Below, one piece after another: positions 37,959 through 48,704 of a stretch of 64,000 nt of DNA. Location: the NCBI RefSeq assembly GCF_003333265.1, contig NZ_QOLB01000112.1:1-64000 (forward strand), given 5' to 3'. Every line of letters begins with the position of its first letter. Within the stretch, counting starts at the first letter, position 1. A program made the position numbers and the translations under genes. The notes beneath the pieces were generated by a model. It did not search any database. It was not told the DNA's origin and was given only the letters and a program-made list of their open reading frames with translations. The DNA comes from Candidatus Halocynthiibacter alkanivorans (lineage in GTDB: Bacteria > Pseudomonadota > Alphaproteobacteria > Rhodobacterales > Rhodobacteraceae).

Positions 37959-39266
37959 TCAGTCGGATTTGGGCACAGAAATCGGGACCACGTTTTGTGC
38001 CACTTCCGGGGCGATTTCCTCAAAGTCGAAATTGTCGAGGCGTTTGGCGCGGCGGCCGGCTTTGTCGGCCGAAATGCGGATGTCAGCGATGTCTTTGGCG
38101 GCCTGACCAAAGTGACGGTCAAGGTTTTCAACCCGTGTGCCCAGCCGGTCCACATCCGATGAGAGCAGCCCCAATTCTTTGCGGATGGCGCCGGCCTGCT
38201 CGCGCATACGGGCGTCTTTCAGGATCGCGCGCATGGTGTTGAGCGTCGCCATGCAGGTGGTGGGCGAGACGATCCAGACCCTTGCCGCAAAACCTTCGCG
38301 CACCAGTTCGGGGAAGTTGGAATGCAGTTCTGCATAGACCGCCTCTGAGGGCAGGAACATCAAGGCGCCGTCAGCGGTTTCGCCCTCGATGATGTATTTT
38401 TCCGAGATGTCCTTGATATGTTTGCGGATCGCGGTGCGCAGGGCGGCATTGGCCTCTTTCACTTCGCGATCGTTGCTCGCTTTGCGCAGCGCCTCATAGG
38501 CTTCCAGCGGGAATTTGCTGTCTATCGCGATCGGGCCCGGAGGGTTGGGCAGATGGATCAGGCAATCGGCGCGTTTGCCGTTGGACAGGGTGGCCTGCAT
38601 GGTGAAACTGTCACTCGGCATCGCTTTGATGACGATGTCATTCAGCTGAATTTCCCCGAAGGCGCCGCGGGTCTGTTTGTTGGACAGGATGTCCTGCAGA
38701 CTCAGCACATTGCCCGACAGTTTTTCGATGTTCTCCTGGGCTTTGTCGATGGTGGCGAGCCGTTCCTGCAGCGCGGTCAGCGACGTCACCGTCTGTTTCG
38801 CACTGCCGTGCAGGGTGGCGTTCATTTTCTCCTGCATCTCGGCGAGATTTTTGCCGGTTTTGAGCTGCACATCAGAGAGGCTTTCTTTCATCGACAGTTG
38901 CACCTGGGACAGGCTGTCAGCCATGTTGCGCTGGACGCGTGCGAGGTTGTCAGACAGGTTCAGCTGCACATCAGTGAGCCGGGTCTCCATCAGCTTGCTC
39001 ATATTGGCCTGGCTGGTGGTCTGGGTTTCAGACACATGCCGCAGGCCACCGGCAAGCTGGTGCTGCCCGTCTGACAGCGATTGTACCCGCTGGTCCAACC
39101 CCTGCATCTGTTGTGCCATCGGCGCGGTCATCGCCGCTGATTGTCCGGCGCGGCGCAGGATCATCAACAGCAGGACCAGCAGCAGAAAGCCGAGGCCAAG
39201 CCCGAACAGGCCCAGCAGAAACGCCGGGTCGGTGAATGCAAATTCTGTTTCGCCAATCTGGATCAT
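37959..39266 (-). CDS. rmuC: RmuC-family DNA recombination protein
   Basis: This 435-residue protein has one N-terminal membrane helix ([22 protein letters not shown]), a long heptad-like coiled coil (about 45-190) and a PD-(D/E)XK nuclease-like domain with the family pattern [19 protein letters not shown] and [21 protein letters not shown]. RmuC limits inversions at short inverted repeats, though its enzymology is not settled. It is coupled to mutL by a 4-base ATGA overlap, linking two DNA-maintenance genes. Confidence 0.93.
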   Translation of the reverse strand: MIQIGETEFAFTDPAFLLGLFGLGLGFLLLVLLLMILRRAGQSAAMTAPMAQQMQGLDQRVQSLSDGQHQLAGGLRHVSETQTTSQANMSKLMETRLTDVQLNLSDNLARVQRNMADSLSQVQLSMKESLSDVQLKTGKNLAEMQEKMNATLHGSAKQTVTSLTALQERLATIDKAQENIEKLSGNVLSLQDILSNKQTRGAFGEIQLNDIVIKAMPSDSFTMQATLSNGKRADCLIHLPNPPGPIAIDSKFPLEAYEALRKASNDREVKEANAALRTAIRKHIKDISEKYIIEGETADGALMFLPSEAVYAELHSNFPELVREGFAARVWIVSPTTCMATLNTMRAILKDARMREQAGAIRKELGLLSSDVDRLGTRVENLDRHFGQAAKDIADIRISADKAGRRAKRLDNFDFEEIAPEVAQNVVPISVPKSD

Positions 39267-41200
39267 GTGCGGCCAAAAAGCCTTTCGATATCGGAGAGCT
39301 TCAGCTCAACATAGGTGGGTCGGCCGTGGTTGCACTGGCCGGAATGGGGGGTGGCTTCCATTTCGCGCAGCAGCGCGTTCATCTCATCGGCCTGGAGGCG
39401 GCGGCCGGTACGCACAGAACCGTGGCAGGCGACACGCGACAGCACCGCTTCAATACGGGCCTGCACCGTCTGGCTGTCGCCGAGATCGGCAAGCTCGTCC
39501 AGAATGTCCAGCAGCATCGGACGGGCTTCAATGCGGCCAAGGATGGCGGGGGTCTCGCGCACCGCCACGGCGCCGCCGCCAAAGGGCTCAATCACCAGGC
39601 CAAGCCGGGCGAGATCATCCGTAAGAGAGAGCAGCGCGGCGGCGTCGCCTTCGCTCATTTCGACAATCTCGGGGATCAGCAACGCCTGCGACGCCACGCC
39701 GTTTTCCGCCATCTGCGCTTTCAGTTTTTCATAGACCAGCCGTTCATGCGCCGCGTGGGCGTCGACCAGAACGATGCCATCGCGGGTCTGGGCGAGGATA
39801 TAGTTTTCATGCAGATGGGCCCGCGCTGCGCCCAGCGGCCGCTCGCTCAGCGCCGGGTCGATGGGCGGTTCTTCCACCCGCACCGAGGGGGCGGCGGCCT
39901 CGGAAAATCCAGGAGTGTCAAAACCTTGCGCCGGTTGTTCGTAAGACGGCTGACCAAAACCCTGGCCCGCAAAGCCGTCCGGCGCCTGGCCCTGAAAGGC
40001 GGCGTCCAGCGCCTGCTGACCAGGGCGGTGCGGCGGGGCATAGCTGCCGTAGCCTCCCCCAGACCGGTCCATCTGATAGGCACGCGGCGCGCCGGGCTGT
40101 TCCGGGCGCATGGCACCAAGGGTGGCGTCTGCCACCGTGGTGGAGGCGCGGTGACCTGCGCCGGCAAGTGCGTGGCGCAGGGCCGAAACAATCAAGCCGC
40201 GCGCCACCCCGGGGTCACGAAAGCGCACTTCGGATTTGGCCGGGTGCACGTTGACATCGACCCGGTGCGGATCCACGTCGATGAACAGGCAGGCTGCCGG
40301 GTGACGGTCACGCGACAGGAAGTCAAAATAAGCGCCACGCAGTGCCCCGATCAGCAGTTTGTCCCGCACCGGCCGGCCGTTGACAAACAGGTATTGCGCC
40401 ACAGCTGAGCCGCGCGAATAGGTCGGCAGTGCGGCATAACCGGTCAGGTGATGGCCTTCGCGTTCGGCGTCAATTTTCAGCGCATTGTCGGCAAACTCGC
40501 GGCCCAGCACGGTGCCAAGCCGCGCATGTAACGCGTCAAACATATCACCGCTCTGGGCGTCGGCACGGAAAGTCACCCGACCTTCGCCACCGCCGGACAC
40601 ATCGCGCAGGGTGAAGCCGATAAAAGGCTCGGCCATCGCCAGACGTTTGACCACATCGCCGATGGCCTGGTTTTCAGCCCGGTCGGTGCGCAGGAATTTC
40701 AGCCGCGCCGGGGTGGCAAAAAACAGGTCGCGCAGCTCAATCACCGTGCCGCGCGTAATGGCGGCGGGCCGGACCGGTTCCGTCTTGCCGCCGTTGACCG
40801 AAATACTGGCGCCCTCGCCGCCTTTGATGCGCGAAGTGATGGTGAGCCGGCCCACCGCGCCGAGCGACGGCAAAGCTTCGCCACGAAAACCAAAGGTGTG
40901 GATGTCGAGCAGGTCAGAGCCGTCAATTTTGGAGGTGGCGTGGCGGCTGAGCGCCAGCGGCAGTTCGTCCGCAGTCATGCCCCAGCCGTCATCGGTCACC
41001 CGGATCAGGCTTTTGCCGCCATCTGCGATCGCAATTTCAATGCGGGTGGCGCCGGCATCAATGGCGTTTTCCACCAGTTCTTTGACCGCGGAGGCCGGGC
41101 GCTCCACCACCTCCCCCGCAGCGATACGGTTGATGGCGGCGTCATCAAGCTGACGAATGACCGCACGGGAATCGCGGTTCTGGGCGGCAGGTTCTGTCAT
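39263..41200 (-). CDS. mutL: DNA mismatch repair protein MutL
   Basis: This 645-residue protein has a GHKL ATPase N-terminus: [39 protein letters not shown] and [10 protein letters not shown] glycine- and proline-rich linker spans roughly 350-430. The C-terminal domain has [12 protein letters not shown] and [11 protein letters not shown], close to the DQHA(X)2E(X)4E and CPHGRP endonuclease motifs of MutL in organisms without MutH. The Gln of the first motif is Ala here. It is followed by rmuC (ATGA overlap). Confidence 0.97.
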   Translation of the reverse strand: MTEPAAQNRDSRAVIRQLDDAAINRIAAGEVVERPASAVKELVENAIDAGATRIEIAIADGGKSLIRVTDDGWGMTADELPLALSRHATSKIDGSDLLDIHTFGFRGEALPSLGAVGRLTITSRIKGGEGASISVNGGKTEPVRPAAITRGTVIELRDLFFATPARLKFLRTDRAENQAIGDVVKRLAMAEPFIGFTLRDVSGGGEGRVTFRADAQSGDMFDALHARLGTVLGREFADNALKIDAEREGHHLTGYAALPTYSRGSAVAQYLFVNGRPVRDKLLIGALRGAYFDFLSRDRHPAACLFIDVDPHRVDVNVHPAKSEVRFRDPGVARGLIVSALRHALAGAGHRASTTVADATLGAMRPEQPGAPRAYQMDRSGGGYGSYAPPHRPGQQALDAAFQGQAPDGFAGQGFGQPSYEQPAQGFDTPGFSEAAAPSVRVEEPPIDPALSERPLGAARAHLHENYILAQTRDGIVLVDAHAAHERLVYEKLKAQMAENGVASQALLIPEIVEMSEGDAAALLSLTDDLARLGLVIEPFGGGAVAVRETPAILGRIEARPMLLDILDELADLGDSQTVQARIEAVLSRVACHGSVRTGRRLQADEMNALLREMEATPHSGQCNHGRPTYVELKLSDIERLFGRT

Positions 41201-41382
41201 AGATCAGGAGTAACACGGGCAGGGCCACCCTGCTAGGGCCAAATCGTGAACATCTGAGCTGTTCCCCCATGTGCCGGCGGCCTGACCACGCCCCTGCCGG
41301 CGGCTCTGCCTGCCCTGGGTCAGGCCCTCTGTCCGTGCCTCTGCCCGCCTGACTGCCCGCCCACCTGCAGCGCGACAGAGCG

Positions 41383-41420
41383 GACAAAATAACGGCGGGG
41401 GCTGAGATCAGCACCCGCCG
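41383..41420 (-). terminator. strong intrinsic terminator after the M16 peptidase operon
   Basis: A 13-base stem with one mismatch (41393-41405 with 41408-41420) has a tight two-base loop. On the minus strand it is followed by TTATTTTGTCC. It lies 26 bases past the stop of the last gene of a seven-gene run. Confidence 0.85.
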
Positions 41421-41445
41421 CAAAGCATTGTTATAGTTGCGCGGT

Positions 41446-42771
41446 TCAGTCCGTCGGCAACAGGCCTGCGGGCTGACCGACAATGACAAATTCCAGCAGG
41501 TCAGGGTCGTAGAGGTCGCGGGCAACGCGGTTGATGTCTTCAAGGGTCACCGCATTGATCAGCCCGTTGCGCCGGGTGATATAGTCCAGCGGCTGCCCCT
41601 GCATCTGCATGCCCACAAGTATGCCGGCGATTTTGGCGTTGCCGTCAAAACGCAGCCCATAAGCGCCGGTGAGATAGGTTTGTGCTGCTTCCAGCTCCTC
41701 CCGGGTGATGTCACCGCTGGCAATCTTGGCCCATTCCGCCCGCACAACTTCAACCGTTTCCGCCATAACGCCATTGGCCGAGGCGACCTGACCCAGCACC
41801 AGCGCGCCTTTTTGCTTGGGGTAGAGATAAGAGCCGATGCCATAGGTCAGCCCGCGTTTTTCGCGCACTTCCTGGCTGAGCCGCGCTTCGCCGCCCTCGC
41901 CAAAAATCTGGTTGAGCACATAGGCGGGCATGAAATCAGGATCATCAAATGCAATGCCGGGCTGGCCAAAAATGGCCACCGACTGTGGGGTGTCAAACGG
42001 AATCACCGTCTGGCCGCCAGTCAGAAGCACGGACGCTTCCGGCACCGGGGCAGCCCCGGTTTCCGGCAAGGCCCCGAGCAGATCATCGAGCAGCAGGCCG
42101 AGTTCTTGTGCCGAAATATCGCCCACCGCACCGACATAGAGCCGGTCCAGCGCCAGCGTACGGGCGCGGGCGTCAAACATATCGTCGCGGCTCAGCGCGG
42201 TGACGGACGCAATGGTGCCGTCGGAGGCAGAGCCGTAGGGGTGATCGCCCCAGGCCAGCTGACTGAAGCGGAGCGAGGCAATGGTATCGGGATCGGTCTG
42301 ATCCGAGCGCAGCCCGCTGAGCACCTGTTCGCGCACCCGGTCGACCGCGTCCTGGTCAAAACGCGGCTCCATCAGCGCCGAACGCAGCAGCGCCATCGCC
42401 GCGTCGCGGTTTTCCGACAGGAACTGCACCGAGATGGTCAGCGCATCATCATAGGCGCGAAAGCTGTAACTGGCGGCGAGTGTTTCGCGCGCTTCGGCAA
42501 AACCGCGCGCGTCCAGATCGCCGGCGCCCTCTTCAATCAGCGCCGTCATCAGGTTGATGGCGCCGCGTTTGCCGGGCGCATCCAGCGAAGCACCGCCTTT
42601 AAAGCGCAGCTCCAGCGCGGTGAACGGAATGCTGCGTTCCTCGACCAGCCAGGCTTTGATACCGCCGGGCGAGGTCAGTTCCTGCACGTTCTCTGCGGCA
42701 CGCGCCTGGGTGGAAACGACCGGGGCCGCAATCAGCAGAGCAAGGCTCAGCGACAGAAAAAAACGGATCAT
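41446..42771 (-). CDS. M16-family peptidase-like protein lacking the zinc motif
   Basis: This 441-residue exported protein has a signal peptide (FFLSLSLALLIAAPVVSTQARA). The two-lobe M16 fold is recognisable (ELRFKGGASLDAPGKRGAINLMTALIEEGAG, EVREKRGLTYGIGSYLYP), but the HxxEH zinc motif is replaced in the GAINLMTALIEEG segment, so it is not a protease on its own. It overlaps the upstream catalytic homologue by 4 bases (ATGA), which fits an active/inactive heterodimer as in mitochondrial processing peptidase-like pairs. Confidence 0.9.
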   Translation of the reverse strand: MIRFFLSLSLALLIAAPVVSTQARAAENVQELTSPGGIKAWLVEERSIPFTALELRFKGGASLDAPGKRGAINLMTALIEEGAGDLDARGFAEARETLAASYSFRAYDDALTISVQFLSENRDAAMALLRSALMEPRFDQDAVDRVREQVLSGLRSDQTDPDTIASLRFSQLAWGDHPYGSASDGTIASVTALSRDDMFDARARTLALDRLYVGAVGDISAQELGLLLDDLLGALPETGAAPVPEASVLLTGGQTVIPFDTPQSVAIFGQPGIAFDDPDFMPAYVLNQIFGEGGEARLSQEVREKRGLTYGIGSYLYPKQKGALVLGQVASANGVMAETVEVVRAEWAKIASGDITREELEAAQTYLTGAYGLRFDGNAKIAGILVGMQMQGQPLDYITRRNGLINAVTLEDINRVARDLYDPDLLEFVIVGQPAGLLPTD

Positions 42772-44138
42772 TGGGCGGTCTCCTGATCTGAATTGGAGTC
42801 AGTGGTGGCGTCTGGAATGGTCTCAGACATCAGCCAGCCGGTGACGGAGCGGCGTTTGTCCAGCAGGTCACGTGCCGCCTGCATCACTTCAGCCTCGGTG
42901 GTGGCGGAGAGAATATCCGGCCAGGCCTCAATATCAGCCACGGTCAGCCCCGAAGTCAGCCCGGCGCCATAGCGTTGGGCCTGGCCCTGCAGACTGTCCT
43001 GAGCATAGATCATCGAGGCGCCGATCGAACGTTTCAGCCGGGCGAACTGATCCGCATCAATGCCATTGTCGAGAAAATCCGCGAGCGTGTCGTCCAGCGC
43101 CTGTTCCGCCTCATCAAGGCTCACGCCCGGGGTCGGCAGCACTACAAAGCCGAAATTGCGGTCGTCATAGGACAGGCCAGTGTAAAAGGCCGAGGTATAG
43201 ACGGCGGTCTGGGTGTCAAACTGCAGCGCGCGGCCCAGTACCGAGGTGGTGCCGGAACCGCCAAGAAGATCGGCCAGCAGGGTCAGTGCTGCGGCGGTGT
43301 TCTGTTCGCCGGGGTCGCGTTCAGGCGCCAGGTAGCTGCGCACGATATAGGGCTGGGAAACCCGCGGATCGCTGTAGCGCATCCGGCGTTCTGAGGTTTG
43401 CGGCGGCTCCTGGGGGCGGGTGCGTTCTTTGAGGCCGGGCGTCGGCGCCACCGGACCGAAATATTGCCCGGCAAGGGCGCGCACCTCGTCCGCGCTCACA
43501 TCGCCCGCCACCACCAGAATGGCGTTGTTGGGGGCGTAATAGCGCTGATAGAAATCAAAGGCGTCCTCGCGGGTCAGCGCCTGGACTTCCTGTTTCCAGC
43601 CGATGGTGGGGATGGCGTAGGGGTGGTTGAGATACTGCGCCGCATTGCGTTGCTCGGAGAACAGCGCGCCAGGATCGCTTTCGGTGCGCTGGTTGCGCTC
43701 CTCCAACACCACTTTGCGTTCGGTTTCAACGTCTTCCACCGTCATTTCCAGATTGCGCATCCGGTCGGCTTCCATTTTCATCATCAGCCCGAGCCGGTCC
43801 GGGGACACCCGTTGAAAATAGGCGGTGTAATCCTGGCTGGTGAACGCATTGTCAGAGCCGCCGTTCAGCCGCACGGTGCGGGAAAACTCGCCCTCATCCA
43901 GAGTGGCGGTGCGTTTGAACATCAGGTGTTCGAGAAAATGCGCGATGCCGGATTTGCCGGGCGGCTCGTCCGCAGCGCCGACCTTGTACCAGACCATGCT
44001 GACCACGACGGGCGCCCGGTTGTCTTCGATCACCACGACATCCATGCCGTTCTCAAGCGAAAATGTGCTGACTTCACCGGCCTGGGCGGCCGCGGTGGTC
44101 AGAAAAAGGGCTGAAACAATTTTCAGAAGGCGCGTCAT
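42768..44138 (-). CDS. M16-family zinc metalloprotease
   Basis: This 456-residue exported peptidase has a signal peptide (residues 1-20, AAAQA cleavage) and the inverted zinc motif HFLEH at residues 67-71 in GKSGIAHFLEHLMFKRT. The expected downstream glutamate is in the ERKVVLEERNQR region. PYAIPTIGWKQEV and the RYSDPRVSQPYIVRSYLAP segment are typical of bacterial pitrilysin-like peptidases. The start at 44138 has AAAGGA upstream and places the signal peptide at the N-terminus. Its pair at 41446 lacks the zinc site. Confidence 0.92.
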   Translation of the reverse strand: MTRLLKIVSALFLTTAAAQAGEVSTFSLENGMDVVVIEDNRAPVVVSMVWYKVGAADEPPGKSGIAHFLEHLMFKRTATLDEGEFSRTVRLNGGSDNAFTSQDYTAYFQRVSPDRLGLMMKMEADRMRNLEMTVEDVETERKVVLEERNQRTESDPGALFSEQRNAAQYLNHPYAIPTIGWKQEVQALTREDAFDFYQRYYAPNNAILVVAGDVSADEVRALAGQYFGPVAPTPGLKERTRPQEPPQTSERRMRYSDPRVSQPYIVRSYLAPERDPGEQNTAAALTLLADLLGGSGTTSVLGRALQFDTQTAVYTSAFYTGLSYDDRNFGFVVLPTPGVSLDEAEQALDDTLADFLDNGIDADQFARLKRSIGASMIYAQDSLQGQAQRYGAGLTSGLTVADIEAWPDILSATTEAEVMQAARDLLDKRRSVTGWLMSETIPDATTDSNSDQETAQ

Positions 44139-44233
44139 TCGCAGTTCCTTTGCAAAGTACCTGGGAAAGAAGATATAAACCTGCCGCGAGACATCAACCC
44201 GAAGCAGAGCAATCAACGCGATTGTGAGAGTGT

Positions 44234-44722
44234 TTATTCCACTGGCGGGGCGGAAGGGGTCTCAATGCCGAGCGCGCGCAGCCGCGCCAGTTCAGCATAT
44301 TCGTCCAGCGCCTGACGCCGGTAGGCTTTGAAATAACGGTTGCCGCCAAACAAGCCCTGGAACCAGCCGTCTTTGCGGCTGCGGAAACTCAGGTCTGCGG
44401 CGGCGAGATCAGAACGGATGCCAGTGTCAGTGCCATAGCGGCTGACATAGTTGACCAGCGCGCCGTCAGCGGCGCCGGTGCTGTCGCGCCCGCCCAGCGC
44501 CGCAATTGCATCGGATTTGGGGCTCTGGTCAGTCAGGTTGCTGCCGCCAGGTGTGGGCAGGGGCAACTCGGTCAGGGACGTGGGTGTTTGCAGCGGTTTT
44601 CCCGGCAGCAAAGCGAATTCATCGGGACCAAGCAGGCCGGATTTAGGCATCAGGCGCGGCTCACTGCTGCTGCAGGCGCTCAGCGTGACCGCTGCTGCCA
44701 AAACCATAAATACTGCTCGCAT
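44234..44722 (-). CDS. DUF3035 lipoprotein
   Basis: This 162-residue protein has a lipoprotein signal ending in the lipobox LSAC (Cys17), then PDEFALLPGKPLQTP, the core of DUF3035, and a C-terminal RRQALDEYAELARLRALGI helix. The function is unknown. In this bacterial group it typically follows lspA, the enzyme that would process it, and does so here. It lies in the rsmB-to-M16 run. Confidence 0.88.
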   Translation of the reverse strand: MRAVFMVLAAAVTLSACSSSEPRLMPKSGLLGPDEFALLPGKPLQTPTSLTELPLPTPGGSNLTDQSPKSDAIAALGGRDSTGAADGALVNYVSRYGTDTGIRSDLAAADLSFRSRKDGWFQGLFGGNRYFKAYRRQALDEYAELARLRALGIETPSAPPVE

Positions 44723-44774
44723 TGCTGTCTCCCTCTGAACCTGTTGTTTTGTTTAGCCGATTAGATTGCCCCCG

Positions 44775-45245
44775 TCACGCAGTGTTCTCTTTGCCGGTAA
44801 AAAGGATCAGCCCGAAGGCACCGGCAAAGACCGCAATATCGGCAATGTTGAAGGAAAACGGATTGGAATACCCACAGCAGGACATGTTGAGAAAATCCGC
44901 CACCGCGCCAAGGGTGATGCGGTCGGCCACATTGCCCAGCGCGCCGCCCAGCAGCAGCCCCGCGGACACCATGCCGCGGGGGGCTGCGTTTTCAGCCCGC
45001 ACCCACCACACGACCCAGGCCGAGATCACCAGCGACAGGATGATCAGCGCCCAGCGGGTAAACTCAGCTTCGCCCGAAAACAGGCCAAAGTTGATGCCCC
45101 GGTTCCAGGCCATGCGAAAGACCAGGTAGGGCGGGAACACTTCGATCGCCTCGCGCGACGGCAGGTTCAGCCGGTAGATCACGATCCACTTGCTGATCTG
45201 GTCGATCAGAAACACGATAATGGCGGTCAGGCTGAGCAGGCGCAT
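44775..45245 (-). CDS. lspA: lipoprotein signal peptidase (signal peptidase II)
   Basis: This 156-residue inner-membrane aspartyl protease has four hydrophobic segments and the family motifs FLIDQISKW, FRMAWNRGINFGLFSG and the catalytic aspartates in LGNVADRITLGAVADF and FNIADIAV. It removes signal peptides of prolipoproteins. It starts 8 bases after purH and precedes the DUF3035 lipoprotein gene. Confidence 0.96.
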   Translation of the reverse strand: MRLLSLTAIIVFLIDQISKWIVIYRLNLPSREAIEVFPPYLVFRMAWNRGINFGLFSGEAEFTRWALIILSLVISAWVVWWVRAENAAPRGMVSAGLLLGGALGNVADRITLGAVADFLNMSCCGYSNPFSFNIADIAVFAGAFGLILFTGKENTA

Positions 45246-45253
45246 AAGGATCC

Positions 45254-46843
45254 TTAGTGGCGGAAGTGGCGCATGCCGGTGAAGACCATGGCGATCCCCG
45301 CGTCATTTGCCGCTTTGATGACTTCGTCGTCGCGCATCGAGCCACCGGGCTGGATCACGCAGGTTGCCCCTGCCGCCGCCGCTTCCAGCAGCCCGTCTGC
45401 AAAGGGGAAGAATGCGTCAGACGCCACCGCAGAGCCTTTGGCGAGGCTGACGTCCAGCCCCAAAGCTTCGGCCATACGTTCAGCTTTCAGACCGGCGATG
45501 GTGGCGCTGTCCAGACGGCTCATCTGGCCGGCACCAACACCAACGGTCTGGGCGTCTTTCACATAGACGATGGCGTTGGATTTGGTGTGTTTGGCGACTT
45601 TCCAGGCAAAGAGCAGATCTTGCATCTGCGCCTCAGTGGGGGCTTTTTCGGTCACCACCTTCAGATCATTGATGCCAACAAAGCCGTTGTCTTTGTTCTG
45701 CACCAACAGCCCACCGGCGACCTGGCGCGCGGTCATCGAGCCCAGTTTAGGGTCAGGCAGACCGTCGGTCACCAGCAGGCGCAGGTTTTTCTTGGCGGCG
45801 AAGATCGCGCGCGCCTCATCAGAGGCCCCGGGCGCGATCACCACTTCGGTAAAGATGCCGGTGATTTCACGTGCGGTGTCGGCGTCCAGCGGCTGGTTCA
45901 GCGCGATGATGCCGCCAAAGGCCGAGGTGCGGTCACAGTCAAAGGCGCTTTTATAGGCCTCGACCAGGGTGGCGCCACGGGCAACACCACAAGGGTTGGC
46001 GTGTTTGATAATGGCGACGGCAGCGCCGTCTCTGGCGTCAAATTCTGCCACCAGTTCAAACGCGGCGTCAGTATCGTTGATATTGTTGTAAGACAGCTCT
46101 TTGCCCTGAAGCTGGGTCGCGGTGGCGACACCAGGACGGCCCGAACCATCGGTGTAAAAAGCGGCCTTTTGGTGCGGGTTTTCACCATAGCGCAGCGTCT
46201 GGGCCAGTTCGCCGGCAAAGGTAGCGCGGCGCGGCGCGATCTCGCCAATCGCCTGCGCCATCCAGCCCGACACAGCGGCGTCATAGGCTGCGGTGCGCGC
46301 GTAAGCGGTCTGGGACAGTCTCTGGCGGAATGCATAGCTGGTGGCGCCGTCATGGGCCTCCAGCTCGGCCAACAGCGCGTCATAATCCTGCACATCGACC
46401 ACCACGTTTACAAAGGCGTGGTTTTTGGAGGCGGCGCGGATCATCGCCGGGCCACCGATGTCGATGTTCTCGATACAGGTGTTATAGTCGCCGCCCGCCG
46501 CCACAGTGGCTTCAAACGGGTAGAGGTTCACCACCAGCAGATCAATCGCACCGATGTTGTGTTCTTTCATCGCGGCAACGTGGTTGTCATTGTCGCGCAG
46601 TGCCAGAAGGCCGCCATGCACCCCCGGGTGCAGGGTCTTCACCCGCCCGTCCATCATTTCCGGATAACCGGTCACATCGGCCACGTCGCGCACTTCAAGC
46701 CCGGCATCGCGCAGCGCTTTGGCTGAGCCACCGGTGGACAAGAGTTCAACCCCGCGCGCGGCAAGCGCACGTCCGAGGTCGATCAGACCGGTCTTGTCAG
46801 AAACAGAAAGCAAAGCGCGGCGGACGGGATAAAGATCGGTCAT
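45254..46843 (-). CDS. purH: bifunctional AICAR transformylase / IMP cyclohydrolase
   Basis: This 529-residue protein catalyses the last two steps of purine synthesis: formylation of AICAR and ring closure to IMP. The N-terminal IMP cyclohydrolase domain has [22 protein letters not shown] and [13 protein letters not shown]. The larger transformylase domain has [20 protein letters not shown], the [14 protein letters not shown] segment and the end [10 protein letters not shown]...[11 protein letters not shown]. The ATG at 46843 has GGAGG upstream. The longer frame is unsupported. Confidence 0.97.
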   Translation of the reverse strand: MTDLYPVRRALLSVSDKTGLIDLGRALAARGVELLSTGGSAKALRDAGLEVRDVADVTGYPEMMDGRVKTLHPGVHGGLLALRDNDNHVAAMKEHNIGAIDLLVVNLYPFEATVAAGGDYNTCIENIDIGGPAMIRAASKNHAFVNVVVDVQDYDALLAELEAHDGATSYAFRQRLSQTAYARTAAYDAAVSGWMAQAIGEIAPRRATFAGELAQTLRYGENPHQKAAFYTDGSGRPGVATATQLQGKELSYNNINDTDAAFELVAEFDARDGAAVAIIKHANPCGVARGATLVEAYKSAFDCDRTSAFGGIIALNQPLDADTAREITGIFTEVVIAPGASDEARAIFAAKKNLRLLVTDGLPDPKLGSMTARQVAGGLLVQNKDNGFVGINDLKVVTEKAPTEAQMQDLLFAWKVAKHTKSNAIVYVKDAQTVGVGAGQMSRLDSATIAGLKAERMAEALGLDVSLAKGSAVASDAFFPFADGLLEAAAAGATCVIQPGGSMRDDEVIKAANDAGIAMVFTGMRHFRH

Positions 46844-46866
46844 GGCTGGGTGGCCTCCAGAAAGTA

Positions 46867-48636
46867 TCATTCAGCTGTCGCACCGTCCCTGGGCCCAAGA
46901 TCACGCAGGGTCGTGGGGGTTTCCTGCGCTTTGGCCAAAGTCCAGCGGATGCGCGTCGCATAGTCCATTGCGACGCCGCTGAGAACCACTTGTTTGCCTG
47001 CACGGGGCTTTAAGCGGCCTTTTTCCAGAAAAACGGACCGTTCCAGCGACAGAGTGGCGCCTCCATCGTGGCGAAATACCCAGATCTCGCCGGATTTAAG
47101 TGCCATTGAGACCGCCGTACCGCCCAGATCCAGCGCCACATCCACATCCGGATGCAGGTGAAAGCGGACGGTAAAGGCGCAGCCGGTCGCCCCGTTGCGC
47201 GCCATCGCCCGGTCAAACTGCGCCTCATTTTCTTTAGTGATGGTGGCCAGGGTATCTTCGCCGGCAATGCCGCGCCCGTCCGCTGACAGATCAATCTGGC
47301 GCACATGGGTCAGCCCATGGGTGGAGACATAGCCATTATGCCCGGCGACAAATCCGGTACCATCCACCGCCTGGCGCGACTCGATGCGGGTGTCATCAGG
47401 GAAATCCATCAGCAGCTCGCGCTGAAAGCCGTTGACCGAGGTGCGCGGCCCGAGACGCGAGGAGGAATAATCTTCCAGCCCGAGCGTGGAATGAGAGGGC
47501 GTGGCGCGCCCGGCACGGCGCCAGTCGGCACCAAAGCTGACACCGGAGCCGCAATTGACCACCAGCGGACGCCGTCCGGAGGTCAGCTCAAACGCCAGGG
47601 TGGAGGCGTGCGCATTCCAGGACATGGGTCCGGAGGGCGGCGAGGCCGCATCCATGATCAGCGTGGTACGCCCGGCGGAGAGCTTGGCAAAACCCATCGA
47701 CAGGAACGGGGCAAGACCCGGTTTGATGCCTGAGCTGGCCAGGGCGGAATCGAGCCGGCCCTCCAGCCCGCGCCCGCCGCCGTGAAAGCGGGCAAGGCTG
47801 CCATCGGCGTGGCGCAGGCTGCGCAGCGTCGGCGCGACACGTTCAATGGCGGCGAGATGCGGATTGGAGGCGCGGCGCCCGGCCTCAGACAGCGCCGAGG
47901 CCGCCCAGTTCAGCAGGGTGAAAACGTCCAGCAGTTCCTCGGGGTTGCGGGTCAGGATGCCACCGTGATCGTCGATCTGGTCTTCGCATTCCTGCGCCAG
48001 CGCGGTGATCGCGGGATCCACATGCTCCTCCATCCCCTCCAGCACGAGACCGGCATAGATCAGCCCGGTCAGGGCTTCAAACCGGGGCAGGCCGGGGCTG
48101 GCGACAGACCAGCGCCGCGACAGAAACAGGGTTTGCTGCGCCAGAGAGGTCTGAAACGCATGCGTCATGTCCTGACCCTGCCCCGACAGGATCAGCTGCG
48201 CGTGGTTGATCCAGCGGATCAGCCGGCGTCCGGTCAGGTCCGGGCTCCAGCCCGGGCCGCGCCCGGAGGCATAGCGGGCAAGCCAGTCACGAAGCCAGGT
48301 CTGGATCTGTTCCCGCGCGGCGTAGTCGCCGACCGCCGCCAGATCATCCAGCCAGGTAAAGCCGTGGATTTCTTCGTCAAACCCCTGCCCGGGCGCGGTC
48401 AGGTCCCAGATGCCCCGTTCCGGGGCCTGAACCAGATAGCCTGCAAACAGAAAATTCCCCGCAAGCAGCTGCCGGCCGCGGCCAAAGGTGCCGATGGTGC
48501 GCGGCTCCGGTTGCGCACAAAAACCGGTCGGCGGGCGCGCCCGCGTGGCGCGGTGCGCGTGAAAGTGGTTCATCCAGCGCGTTTTCCGCGCGGTCCAGCT
48601 GTCTGCGTTGGACACGTGTTGCTGCCTCATTGCCAA
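46867..48636 (-). CDS. heparinase II/III-family protein
   Basis: This protein of about 589 residues has an alpha/alpha toroid N-terminal domain (for example [30 protein letters not shown]) and a C-terminal beta-sheet domain with the heparinase II/III pattern [19 protein letters not shown]. No clear signal peptide is present. Its place between rsmB and purH in the same run is seen widely in this group. Substrate is unknown, and polysaccharide lyase activity is inferred from fold only. Start candidates are at 48636 and 48630. Confidence 0.82.
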   Translation of the reverse strand: MAMRQQHVSNADSWTARKTRWMNHFHAHRATRARPPTGFCAQPEPRTIGTFGRGRQLLAGNFLFAGYLVQAPERGIWDLTAPGQGFDEEIHGFTWLDDLAAVGDYAAREQIQTWLRDWLARYASGRGPGWSPDLTGRRLIRWINHAQLILSGQGQDMTHAFQTSLAQQTLFLSRRWSVASPGLPRFEALTGLIYAGLVLEGMEEHVDPAITALAQECEDQIDDHGGILTRNPEELLDVFTLLNWAASALSEAGRRASNPHLAAIERVAPTLRSLRHADGSLARFHGGGRGLEGRLDSALASSGIKPGLAPFLSMGFAKLSAGRTTLIMDAASPPSGPMSWNAHASTLAFELTSGRRPLVVNCGSGVSFGADWRRAGRATPSHSTLGLEDYSSSRLGPRTSVNGFQRELLMDFPDDTRIESRQAVDGTGFVAGHNGYVSTHGLTHVRQIDLSADGRGIAGEDTLATITKENEAQFDRAMARNGATGCAFTVRFHLHPDVDVALDLGGTAVSMALKSGEIWVFRHDGGATLSLERSVFLEKGRLKPRAGKQVVLSGVAMDYATRIRWTLAKAQETPTTLRDLGPRDGATAE

Positions 48637-48704
48637 ATTTGGTTTGGTCGTTTGAGGTTAGCATAGCCCTGGGCTGCGCCAGTGTCATCGGTAATTGAGG
48701 CGGC

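Noticed and set aside
41247-41263. GAACATCTGAGCTGTTC near the mutL start, sharing CGTGAACATCTGA with the liv repeat
   Set aside because: Only 13 bases match and the rest of the repeat is absent. It is not the GTTC-N7-GTTC direct repeat expected for an alphaproteobacterial LexA site.
45257-46726. 489-codon plus-strand frame opposite purH
   Set aside because: It is an antisense shadow with no recognisable domain.
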